The translations under genes and the position numbers were made by a program. The notes beneath the pieces are model-generated. The model did no database searches and was not told the DNA's origin. It saw nothing but the letters and a program-made list of their open reading frames with translations. Below, piece after piece: positions 1 through 6,367 of a DNA stretch of 8,132 bases. The first letter of the stretch is position 1, and every line of letters begins with the position of its first letter. The DNA comes from Chloroflexota bacterium (lineage in GTDB: Bacteria; Chloroflexota; Dehalococcoidia; UBA2979): positions 1-8,132 of the forward strand of contig VYDC01000262.1 of NCBI GenBank assembly GCA_009843585.1, given 5' to 3'.

Positions 1-578
1 CGCCCGGGCCGCCGCGAGACGCGGCGAGCGCGTCGTCGCTCGCCGTGTCGCTGATGGCGCAGTGGCTCGGCGTCGCCGCCTCCGAGCTGGGGGTCGCGCG
101 CGCCGAGGCGGTCGTCTGGCCCTCCCTCTGCATCGGCATCGATCGCCCGGGGCGTCTCTGCGGCCAGGCGCTGACCTCGGGCTACCTGGTTCGGCTGCGC
201 GACCCGGCGGGCGGCGCGCACACGCTGCACATGCGCGAGAGCGGCGCCGCCGAGTGGGCCGGCGAGGAGCGCCTCGTTGGCGTCGTCGCGGCTGTCGACG
301 GTCCCGGCTCGCTGCTGGTGATCTCGGTCGACGGCGTGCGGACGAGCGTCCGCATCGCGCCCGGGAGCATCCGGTTCGCGGAGGACCCGACCGCCTCGGC
401 GCGGCCGGAGAGCGTGCCCGTGGGCGCCCGGGTCGAGCTCGCCGTGGATCCGAACCCGGCCGGCGAGGGTCCGGCGGTGCTGGCGTGGATCGCCGATCTC
501 CCGTCGCGCGGGGCCGGCGCGCCGCCTGGGCCCGGGCGTCGGCCTCGCTGCGCCCGGGCGCGCCCATCGCGGAGGTGA
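1..578 (+). CDS. Probably exported two-domain protein with a DUF5666-like C-terminal part (5' end missing)
   Basis: Partial gene, function unknown. The frame is open from the first complete codon at position 3, so the true start probably lies left of the window; the GTG at 45 is an internal candidate. The first part (about 45-250) has a hydrophobic run, then VVWPSLCIGIDRPGRLCG at about 111-164, then TSGYLVRL and a His. This resembles a recurrent module in bacterial exported proteins with the pattern W-P-x-x-x-L-G-x-x-x-P-G followed by T-x-G-Y and H. The second part (about 264-503) reads as a short beta-rich domain, with GVVAAVD, VRTSVRIAPGSIRF, VGARVELAV and AWIADLP. This pattern resembles DUF5666-type small barrels. 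Both resemblances are from memory and unsearched. The last 24 residues (504-575) are Arg/Pro/Gly-rich and look like non-coding sequence read in frame. The stop overlaps the next gene as GTGA at 575-578. Confidence 0.6.
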   Translation, partial: PGPPRDAASASSLAVSLMAQWLGVAASELGVARAEAVVWPSLCIGIDRPGRLCGQALTSGYLVRLRDPAGGAHTLHMRESGAAEWAGEERLVGVVAAVDGPGSLLVISVDGVRTSVRIAPGSIRFAEDPTASARPESVPVGARVELAVDPNPAGEGPAVLAWIADLPSRGAGAPPGPGRRPRCARARPSRR

Positions 579-1078
579 AGCGGCGCCTGGACGGGAGCGA
601 GGAGCGCTTTCGCTGCGAGGTCGTGCGGGCCACGCCGTCGGAGGCTGTGATCCTCTACCGGCTCCAGAGTCCCGCCTGGGGACTCCCGGCGCCGCTTCTC
701 TCCTACGGGTTCTTCTGGCGGAGGCGCCCGTACATCTGCTACCGCTTCGTCCGGCCCGGCGACGGCGCCGAGGTGGCCTCCCGCTTCGACGTGGTCGGGC
801 GGGTGGAGCTCGTGCCGGCGTCCGCGGTCGGGGGCCCGGCCGAGGTGCGCTACGAGGACCTGCTGCTCGACCTCTGGGTGTGGCCGCGCGCCGCTCCGGG
901 CGGGAGCGACGAGCTCCTCTGGGAGGACGAGGAGGAGCTCGAGGCCGCGACCTCGGCGGGCCGGATCGGCCCCGGGAGCGCCGGGCGGGTTCGGCGGGCG
1001 CGGGGGATCCTGCTGCGCAATCAGGGGCGGCTGCGCTCAGCGATGGCTGACGGGATCGAGCGCCCGGCGCAGGAGTGA
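575..1078 (+). CDS. DUF402 domain protein
   Basis: A DUF402-family protein, 167 residues from the GTG at 575. Family members such as B. subtilis YgaC (176 residues) are linked to nucleoside tri/diphosphate phosphatase activity using metal held by acidic residues; the substrate here is unknown. Numbering V575 as 1, the family landmarks are KRRLDGSEERF at the N-terminus, YGFFW (44-48), RRPYICYRF, RFDVVGRVEL, a DLLLD motif with D95 and D99, and an acidic run WEDEEELEAA with E117, D118 and E119. The C-terminus is a helix rich in Arg. The start is uncertain. GTG 575 gives a four-base GTGA overlap with the upstream stop, suggesting coupled translation. However, the codons just upstream in the same frame read LRPGAPIAE, which fits the family N-terminus (compare PKEGEKV in YgaC). 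GTG 485 (197 residues) or a CTG at 548 could therefore be the real start. There is no clean Shine-Dalgarno for any of them. Confidence 0.82.
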   Translation: MKRRLDGSEERFRCEVVRATPSEAVILYRLQSPAWGLPAPLLSYGFFWRRRPYICYRFVRPGDGAEVASRFDVVGRVELVPASAVGGPAEVRYEDLLLDLWVWPRAAPGGSDELLWEDEEELEAATSAGRIGPGSAGRVRRARGILLRNQGRLRSAMADGIERPAQE

Positions 1079-1079
1079 A

Positions 1080-1106
1080 CGGGCGGGGCGGGCTCTCGGT
1101 CGCCCG
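1080..1106. terminator. Possible bidirectional hairpin between convergent genes
   Basis: The 40-base gap between the DUF402 stop and the transporter stop holds an inverted repeat, CGGGCG (1080-1085) with CGCCCG (1101-1106), loop 15. An alternative stem is CGGGC (1089-1093) with GCCCG (1102-1106), loop 8. Its placement suits a shared terminator for the two convergent genes. There is no T run on either side, and such pairs are common by chance at this GC content, so support is weak. Confidence 0.25.
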
Positions 1107-1118
1107 GGATGGGAGTGC

Positions 1119-3596
1119 TCAGGCCTCGCCCGGCTCCTCGCCGTGCCGCCGGTGGATGCCCTCGATGGCCTCGTCGAGCTCCTCCCAGGTGCGCTCGACC
1201 ATCGAGCGCAGCTGCATGTTGCGGTAGGCGCCCCAGACCGTCATCGCCGGCGGCACCAGCACGGCGGAGACGATGAGCGAGTAGGCGATCGTGATCGCTG
1301 CCGTGATGCCGAACTGCTGGAGCGCGGCGAGCGGGGAGGCCGCGAGCACGCCGATGCCGAGCCCCGTCGTCATCGCGGAGCCCAGCAGCGCCGACCCGGT
1401 GGCCGCGAGCGTCCGCACCGCCGCCCGCTCCGGATCGCGCACGCGCGTGAACTCCTCGCGGTAGCGGTGGATGAGGTGGATGGTGTAGTCGACCCCGATC
1501 CCGATCGAGAGCGCCGTGATGATCGACGTGACGATCGTGTAGGGGATGCCCAGCAGCGCCATCGTGCCCAGCACCGAGACGAGGACGAGCGCGGTCGGCG
1601 CCACCGCGATGACGGCGAGCGCCGGCTGCCGGACCGTGACCCAGAAGAAGATGGCGAGGACGCCGAGCGCCGCGGCGATGGTGACGCTGATCGAGTCCGT
1701 CTGCCGGTCGCGGATCGCATCGGTCACCGCGAAGGAGATGATGGTCTCCGACGTCGCCGTGAGGGCGTCGTCGTCGCCCTGCCACAGCTCCTCGATCTCC
1801 TGCTGGAGGCTGCGCGACGCCGAGGGATCGCCCGTGAAGGCGGGGAACTGGAGCAGTATCGCGTCGATCCCGTTCGGGTCGTTGACCAGGCTGTGCGCGA
1901 GGGCGGGGTCCCGAGCCTCGATCTCATCGAGGAGCTCCTGTAGCAGCCCGGCGTCGAGCTCCACCCCCGCCGAGGCCTCCGCGAGGAGCGCCTCGAGCTC
2001 CGGATCGTACCTGTCGCCGGGCTCGCCGCTCGCCTGCGTCCAGTCCTCGACGAGCAGCTCGTACGACGTGTGGAGCGGACCCGCCGCTGCCCGGGGCCGG
2101 CGCGCTCCGTCCTGGAACGATCGCTGGAGGTCGCGGAGGTTGAGGAGCGTGCGCGTGTCGGTCGCCTCCGCGCGCAGGAGCACGCTCGCGACCTCCGTCG
2201 ACCCGCCGACGGCCGCGTCGAGTGTGTCGAGATCGGTCAGGACGCTCCCGCCTGAGGGCAGGAGGTCGCGGATGCTGTACTCCGACTCCAGATTCGTGGC
2301 GGCGAAGCCGAGCCCGACTGTCACGGCGACGACGGAGACGATGTAGGGCGCGGGCCTGCGGGTGAGCTTCCCGCCCAGGAACTCCGCGAGGCGCCCCACG
2401 CCCGGGAGCGCGCTCGCGATCAGGCGGGGCGGCGCGAGCTGCCCGCGCGCCTCGCGCCGGCGATCGATGATCGCCCGGCCGGCGGGGATCAGGGTCAGCA
2501 TCACCACCAGGCTCATGCCCCCGCCCAGCCCCGCGATGACCCCGAAGTCGCCAACGATCTCGAGCGGCGAGAAGAGGCCGGCCAGAAGGCTCACGATCGT
2601 CGTCACGGCCGCGAGCAGGAGCGGGACGCTGACGTGTCTCAGCCCCTCCCGCACGGCATCCGCCACGGGCAGGCCCTGGGCGCGCTGCTCGCGGTAGTGC
2701 GAGACCGTCTGGATCGCGTAGTCGACGGTGAGGCCGATCATGATGATCGGCACCATCGAGGTGAGCGCGTTCGGGGGACCGGTCAGGCCCAGCCCGTTCG
2801 GCCCGACCCAGCCCTCCGCCCCGCCGATCCAGATCAGCGCGACGAGCAGCCCGCCGAGCGTGAGCAGGAGGTCGGAGAGCGTGCGCATGAAGAGCACGAG
2901 CAGCGCCGCGATGAGGAGCAGCGCCAGCACAATGAGAGGCAGCATCGCCGTCTCCGTGGCCTCCCGGTACTCGTCCTCGATGACCGCGAAGGAGACGCTG
3001 CTCACGGCGAGCGGGCCCTCGTCCCGGGCCGCCAGCTCGTCGATCTGCCGCTCCGCCTCTGCGACCTGCTCGTCTCCGGTGTCCCTGAGGCGGATGCCGG
3101 CGGTCGCGACGGGCGTGCCGTCCCTGTCGCTCCCGGTCATCGCGGCCAGCAGCTCGCCGATCCCCGGCGCCGCCAGTGCCCCGTCGATCTGCGCCTGCGT
3201 GACCGACGTCAGGCTCTCCGCCTGGAGGACTGCCTGGATGAGGGAGGCGGGCGAGATGACGGGGGTGACCGGGGCCAGCAGCTCCCCGATCCCGGGGGAG
3301 CCGAGGATCTCATCGAGCAGGGAGGAGATCTGCTGCAGTCCTCCCGGCGTCAGCGCGTCGCCGCGGAAGAGCAGCGTGACGACCCGGACGTCGCCCGACT
3401 CGCTGAAGAGCTCGTCGATCTCCTCGAGCGCCTGCGCGACCGCGCTCTGCTTGGGGAGAGTTCCCTCGGTGTCGAGCGGCGGCGCGCGCCGCGCCGAGCC
3501 GGCGGCGAGCGCGACGGTGATCAGGAGGAGGACGCCGAGTGTCCACCACGGACGAGCCGTGACGAGGCGGCTCAGGGCGCCGAGTGTGCTGTCCAT
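1119..3596 (-). CDS. RND superfamily transporter, MMPL/HAE3 type
   Basis: A proton-driven inner-membrane exporter of the RND superfamily (MMPL / COG1033 / HAE3 type), 825 residues, complete. The cargo is unknown; relatives move lipids, hopanoids or amphiphilic compounds. The layout is the duplicated RND fold. TM1 is at about 15-33, an extracytoplasmic domain at 34-215, and TM2-TM6 at about 217-371. TM7 is at about 416-433, a second extracytoplasmic domain at 434-633, and TM8-TM12 at about 634-788, followed by a charged cytoplasmic tail. TM4 carries GLTVDYAIQ (D292, Y293) and TM10 carries GIGVDYTIH (D703, Y704). These are the paired Asp-Tyr positions of the proton relay known from MmpL-type transporters. 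Each is followed by a basic helix (HYREQ, HRYREEF), also typical. The ATG at 3596 is preceded by GAGGGACAGGGG, a usable but tight ribosome site. The gene stands alone, with 136 bases to the gene behind it. No partner membrane-fusion or outer-membrane gene is present, as expected for this subfamily. Confidence 0.9.
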   Translation of the reverse strand: MDSTLGALSRLVTARPWWTLGVLLLITVALAAGSARRAPPLDTEGTLPKQSAVAQALEEIDELFSESGDVRVVTLLFRGDALTPGGLQQISSLLDEILGSPGIGELLAPVTPVISPASLIQAVLQAESLTSVTQAQIDGALAAPGIGELLAAMTGSDRDGTPVATAGIRLRDTGDEQVAEAERQIDELAARDEGPLAVSSVSFAVIEDEYREATETAMLPLIVLALLLIAALLVLFMRTLSDLLLTLGGLLVALIWIGGAEGWVGPNGLGLTGPPNALTSMVPIIMIGLTVDYAIQTVSHYREQRAQGLPVADAVREGLRHVSVPLLLAAVTTIVSLLAGLFSPLEIVGDFGVIAGLGGGMSLVVMLTLIPAGRAIIDRRREARGQLAPPRLIASALPGVGRLAEFLGGKLTRRPAPYIVSVVAVTVGLGFAATNLESEYSIRDLLPSGGSVLTDLDTLDAAVGGSTEVASVLLRAEATDTRTLLNLRDLQRSFQDGARRPRAAAGPLHTSYELLVEDWTQASGEPGDRYDPELEALLAEASAGVELDAGLLQELLDEIEARDPALAHSLVNDPNGIDAILLQFPAFTGDPSASRSLQQEIEELWQGDDDALTATSETIISFAVTDAIRDRQTDSISVTIAAALGVLAIFFWVTVRQPALAVIAVAPTALVLVSVLGTMALLGIPYTIVTSIITALSIGIGVDYTIHLIHRYREEFTRVRDPERAAVRTLAATGSALLGSAMTTGLGIGVLAASPLAALQQFGITAAITIAYSLIVSAVLVPPAMTVWGAYRNMQLRSMVERTWEELDEAIEGIHRRHGEEPGEA

Positions 3597-3617
3597 CCCC
3601 TGTCCCTCATCGCAGCC

Positions 3618-3645
3618 ATCTTATGGGTGGCTCGACCAATGTCCA
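3618..3645 (-). promoter_or_regulatory. Candidate sigma-70-type promoter for the RND transporter gene
   Basis: Read on the minus strand, TGGACA (3640-3645, five of six matches to TTGACA) is followed after 16 bases by TAAGAT (3618-3623, four of six matches to TATAAT). The -10 lies 21 bases before the ATG at 3596, giving a short leader. The stretch is locally less GC-rich than its surroundings, which fits a promoter. It is supported by pattern only. Confidence 0.35.
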
Positions 3646-3688
3646 TGTCGCGGCGCCGCCCGCGTTCGCGGCAGGGGTCGCCGCCAGT

Positions 3689-3709
3689 GTCCGGCGACGG
3701 TACCCGGAC
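3689..3709 (-). terminator. Inverted repeat downstream of the CitE-like gene, possible terminator
   Basis: A perfect six-base stem, GTCCGG (3689-3694) with CCGGAC (3704-3709), encloses a nine-base loop. It sits 24-44 bases past the stop of the CitE-like gene and before the transporter promoter candidate, where a terminator for the peptidase/CitE-like pair would be expected. There is no T run after it on the minus strand, so if it terminates it is not a classic intrinsic terminator. It could equally be an operator or chance. Confidence 0.3.
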
Positions 3710-3732
3710 CGTGCGGGGAGGTGCCGTCGGTC

Positions 3733-4626
3733 CTACGCCTGGAGGTGTCCCTCCCCGCGCGCGGTGCGGCGGGCGCGGCGGACGCGGCGGCGGTCGATGC
3801 GGTGCCCGCCCACCTCGTCGGACCATCGGCCAGCCGCGCGCATGCGCTCCCATTCCCCGATGACCGCCCGCGCGTCCCGGAGGCGCGCGGGGTCGGGCTC
3901 AAACAGCGTGTTCACCCCTCGCGCCTCCGCCTCGGAGGCGACGACGCAGCCCGAGGCGCCCAGATCGCGGGCGCGCGCGCCGAGCGCTTGGCGCAGGCCG
4001 GGAGCGACGCCGGGAGCGTCCACGATCCACGGCAGCCCCGCCGTCCCGGCGGTAAGCGCGGTCTGCGCCATGAGGTGGTCGAGGAGCGCCCAGGAGGCAG
4101 CCCGCGACGCGGGCGCGGCACCGGCCGGTGGGGGCGTCGCTCCGATCTCGGAGACGACAGCGAGCGGGGCGACGGCGACGGCCCCGTGCCGGTCGACGGC
4201 CGCGAGCACCGCCGGGAGCGCGGCGAGACCCGCCGCCGAGTCGATCTCGCAGAGCAGGCGGACCTGGCCGGGGACGAGCCCGCGCCGCATCTCAAGCCGG
4301 CGGATCGCGACGTCGGCGTCGCGCGCATCCTGGGGCTCCTCGCAGGCGGCGAGCACCACCGCCGCCGTCGCCTCCGAGACCGCGGCGTCGAGATCGGCCT
4401 CGAGCTCTCCCGAGCGGGCATCGGCGACGCGCGCGAGCAGGGGTCGCCCCGCCTCCGCCAGCGCGCCCCGGTGCCGGCGCAGGGCGCGCCGCGCGCGGGC
4501 GCGCGCCCCCGGGGCCGCGTCGGCGTCGAGGTCGACGAGCACCGCGTCCGCGGCAGTCGCGCCCGCCGCCTCGTACGCGGCGCCCGTCGCGCCGGCGAGG
4601 CGCAGCAGGCTCCGGAGCGCGCTCAT
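3733..4626 (-). CDS. Divergent CitE-like (HpcH/HpaI aldolase / citrate lyase beta family) protein, possibly non-catalytic
   Basis: A 297-residue protein that follows the CitE / CoA-ester lyase fold along its length (usual family length about 270-320). Landmarks in order are RSLLRLAG near the N-terminus (family RSxLxxPG), DAVLVDLDADA at 27-37 (family DAVIxDLEDAV) and ARVADARSGELEADL (family RVN...DL). Then come LLCEIDSAAGL around 124-134 (family IETAxG) and VNTLFEPDPARLRDARAVI (family VNxxFxPxxxEVxxAxxVL), and finally VGGHRIDRRRVRRAR. The fold is recognisable but the usual functional residues are changed. The LED acidic pair is LDA, the RVN Asn is Ala, and the IET Glu that binds metal is D129. 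The later Asp before LG is missing, and the HPxQ segment reads ASEAE. It is therefore either a pseudoenzyme or has a different activity. The start ATG at 4626 overlaps the M16 peptidase stop as ATGA and has no Shine-Dalgarno, so translation is probably coupled. Confidence 0.72.
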   Translation of the reverse strand: MSALRSLLRLAGATGAAYEAAGATAADAVLVDLDADAAPGARARARRALRRHRGALAEAGRPLLARVADARSGELEADLDAAVSEATAAVVLAACEEPQDARDADVAIRRLEMRRGLVPGQVRLLCEIDSAAGLAALPAVLAAVDRHGAVAVAPLAVVSEIGATPPPAGAAPASRAASWALLDHLMAQTALTAGTAGLPWIVDAPGVAPGLRQALGARARDLGASGCVVASEAEARGVNTLFEPDPARLRDARAVIGEWERMRAAGRWSDEVGGHRIDRRRVRRARRTARGEGHLQA

Positions 4627-5951
4627 GAGGAGAGGATCGCGTCGAGCCGGTCGGCGGGGGCCGAGGGGCCGACCACGGCGAGGGCAGGCGGCCCGGCGAA
4701 GAGACCCTCCGCGACGCGCTGCACGTCGCGGGCGCTGACCGCCCGCAGCGCCGCCACCGCGTCGTCCACGCGCTCGATCTCGCCGTCCAGCAGCAGCTGG
4801 TTCCCGAGGCGCTGGCCGATGGCCATCGGCGTCTCGAGCGCGAGGCGGAAACCCCCGACGGCGTAGTCGATGGTGCGGGCGAGCTCCTCCTCCCCCACCG
4901 GCTCCGAGACGAGCCGGCGGAGCTCGCCCATGATCACCCCGAGCGCCTCCTCCTGGTGCTCGCGCGTCACCCCCGCGGTGACCGCGAGCGCCCCGATGTC
5001 GCGCAGGCGGCCCACCCGCGCCGCGACGGAGTAGGCGAGGCCGCGGCGCTCGCGCACCTCCTTGAAGAGGCGCGACGACATGCCGCGCCCGAGCAGCGTG
5101 ACGAGCACCTCCAGGGGGTAGCGGTCGGGGTCGCGCCGCCCGCCGCACTGCACGGCGAGCGCGAGGTTGGCCTGCTCGAGGTCGCGCTCCTCGACGAGGA
5201 CGCGCTCCTCGGGGAGGCCGCGCCTCGCCTGCTCGGCGGGGACCCCGGCACCGGGAGCGAGCGCCGAGAAGTGCCGCGCGGCCTCCTCCACGACGGCCCC
5301 GTGATCGACCCTCCCCGCGACCGCAAGCACGGCGTTCCCCTCGGTGTAGTGGGAGCCCAGGTGCGAGGCGAGCTCTGAGCGGTCGATGGCGGCCACGGAC
5401 TCGAGCGTGCCGGCGACCGGCCGCCCGACGGGCTGATCGCCGAAGGTGACCCGCTGGAGGAGCTCGCCCGCCCAGGCCTGCGGGTTGTCGTGCGTGCGGC
5501 GGATCTCCTGCTGCACCACGGTGCGCTCGCGCTCCACCTCCTCGCGGTCGAGAAGCGAGCTCTGGATCATGTCCGCGAGCACCTCGATGCCCCGCTGCCA
5601 GCGCTCGAACGGGAGACGGTTCCAGTAGCAGGTCAGCTCGCTGGTGGTGAAGGCGTTGAGGCTCCCGCCGGCCCCCTCGATGGCTTCGCTGATCGCGGGC
5701 GCGGTCGGGCGCTGCTCCGTGCCCTTGAAGAGCATGTGCTCGAGGTAGTGCGAGACGCCGCCGACCTCGGGTCGCTCCGACCGCGAGCCGACGCCGACGA
5801 AGAAGGAGACGGAGGCGGACTGCGCCGTCGGCACGCTCGCGGTGATCACGCGGCGCCCCCCGTCGAGTACGGTGAGGTCGTGGGCGTCGGGCGCGGCTCG
5901 CGCGGGCGCGTTCGCGGCGACGGGGCGGGAGCCCCGGGGTAGGTCGGGCAC
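4623..5951 (-). CDS. M16 family zinc metallopeptidase (processing-peptidase type)
   Basis: A zinc-dependent peptidase of family M16 (pitrilysin / mitochondrial processing peptidase type), 442 residues, which matches the usual single-chain M16B length of about 410-440. These enzymes cleave short, unfolded peptides inside a closing chamber. Numbering GTG 5951 as residue 1, the zinc site is H68-Y-L-E71-H72 within GVSHYLEHMLFKGT, with the third ligand E149 in VVQQEIRR. The spacing matches the HxxEH-x76-E signature, so the enzyme should be active. SLNAFTTSELTCYW and YTEGNAVLAVAG are typical N-domain strands. SSRLFKEVRERRGLAYSV, with Y307, is the conserved C-domain segment. I chose GTG 5951 because AGGAAAG lies nine bases upstream and the family fold begins soon after (LTVLDGGRRVI). 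An ATG at 6107 in the same frame adds 52 low-complexity residues and would overlap the divergent gene. There is no evident signal peptide. It is first in a two-gene unit with the CitE-like gene. Confidence 0.9.
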   Translation of the reverse strand: MPDLPRGSRPVAANAPARAAPDAHDLTVLDGGRRVITASVPTAQSASVSFFVGVGSRSERPEVGGVSHYLEHMLFKGTEQRPTAPAISEAIEGAGGSLNAFTTSELTCYWNRLPFERWQRGIEVLADMIQSSLLDREEVERERTVVQQEIRRTHDNPQAWAGELLQRVTFGDQPVGRPVAGTLESVAAIDRSELASHLGSHYTEGNAVLAVAGRVDHGAVVEEAARHFSALAPGAGVPAEQARRGLPEERVLVEERDLEQANLALAVQCGGRRDPDRYPLEVLVTLLGRGMSSRLFKEVRERRGLAYSVAARVGRLRDIGALAVTAGVTREHQEEALGVIMGELRRLVSEPVGEEELARTIDYAVGGFRLALETPMAIGQRLGNQLLLDGEIERVDDAVAALRAVSARDVQRVAEGLFAGPPALAVVGPSAPADRLDAILSS

Positions 5952-6081
5952 GGTCGCTCGCTTTCCTGGCGGCGCGCCCCGATGCGGCGGCTGCGCGCGC
6001 GGCGGCTCCGTCAGGCTAGAAGGGGCCTCCGCGTGGCGGCAAGCGGGCGGCCCGGGCGCCCGCGCCCGACGGGAGGTGGCC
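5952..6081. other. Divergent intergenic region between M16 peptidase and ThiS/MoaD-like gene
   Basis: These 130 bases must hold the start signals for both divergent genes. The two ribosome sites are clear: AGGAAAG for the peptidase (5961-5967, minus strand) and GGGAGG for the small gene (6071-6076, plus strand). I find no convincing -35/-10 pair on either strand. The best A/T-rich spot is CTAGAAGG near 6016-6023. The rest is GC-rich with short palindromes such as CGGGCGCCCG at 6053-6062. Confidence 0.4.
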
Positions 6082-6342
6082 GTGATCGACGTGCGGATGA
6101 GCGACATCCTGGCCGAGCGCGCCGTCTCGGGCGAGATGCGGCTGCGCCTCCCCTACGAGGCCGGAATGTCGGCCGGCGACGTCGTTCGCCGGGAGGGCTT
6201 CCGCGGCGAGGAGGCGCAGGCGATCCTCACCATGGTGAACGGCGAGCAGCGCCCGCACGGGCACCCGCTCGCAGACGGCGACACGGTGGAGCTGGTGATC
6301 CCGATGGTGGGCGGGGCAGCCCCGCGCGCCGGGGCTCGTTGA
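6082..6342 (+). CDS. ThiS/MoaD-like beta-grasp (ubiquitin-fold) protein with a tail after Gly-Gly
   Basis: A small 86-residue protein of the ThiS/MoaD sulfur-carrier fold. The pattern is a first beta pair (MRLRLPYEAGMSAGDVV, compare the family's L-xx-G-x-T-V-x-D-V-L), a helix, TMVNGEQ at 50-56 (family VNG) and LADGDTVELVIPMVGG at 63-78 (family L-x-DGD-x-V-x-x-x-P-x-x-GG). Carriers of this family are adenylated and thiolated at a C-terminal Gly-Gly by a MoeB/ThiF-type enzyme and pass sulfur to thiamin, molybdopterin, tRNA or cysteine pathways. Here Gly77-Gly78 is followed by eight more residues, AAPRAGAR, so activation would need trimming. Otherwise the protein is not a conventional carrier. 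The GTG start at 6082 is well placed after GGGAGG with five bases between. No activating enzyme or sulfurtransferase lies in the window, so the pathway cannot be named. It runs in the same direction as pyrG, 138 bases upstream of it. Confidence 0.8.
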   Translation: MIDVRMSDILAERAVSGEMRLRLPYEAGMSAGDVVRREGFRGEEAQAILTMVNGEQRPHGHPLADGDTVELVIPMVGGAAPRAGAR

Positions 6343-6367
6343 CAGCACCGCGCGCCGTCGGGATGAT
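6339..6367 (+). promoter_or_regulatory. Candidate sigma-70-type promoter for pyrG
   Basis: A perfect TTGACA (6339-6344) is followed by a 17-base spacer and GATGAT (6362-6367, four of six matches to TATAAT). The -35 box overlaps the TGA stop of the ThiS/MoaD-like gene. It would give a leader of roughly 105 bases before the pyrG start. An exact TTGACA with ideal spacing is notable in such GC-rich sequence and is placed where a pyrG promoter is needed. This is pattern evidence only. Confidence 0.5.

Noticed and set aside
2634..4866. Long plus-strand open frames across the transporter and CitE-like genes
   Set aside because: Their translations are Ser/Arg/Pro-rich without recognisable motifs and are antisense to genes with clear family signatures.
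3733..5148. 471-codon minus-strand frame extending the CitE-like gene upstream through the M16 gene
   Set aside because: The extra 174 residues are Arg/Gly/Ala-rich and lie within the real M16 coding sequence. The ATG at 4626 starts the family match and forms the ATGA overlap.
6053..6062. Palindrome CGGGCGCCCG before the ThiS/MoaD-like gene
   Set aside because: Short GC palindromes are frequent at this base composition, and nothing ties this one to a regulator.
5952..6107. ATG at 6107 as the M16 start, adding 52 residues
   Set aside because: The extension is low-complexity, overlaps the divergent ThiS/MoaD-like start, and the GTG at 5951 has its own AGGAAAG site.
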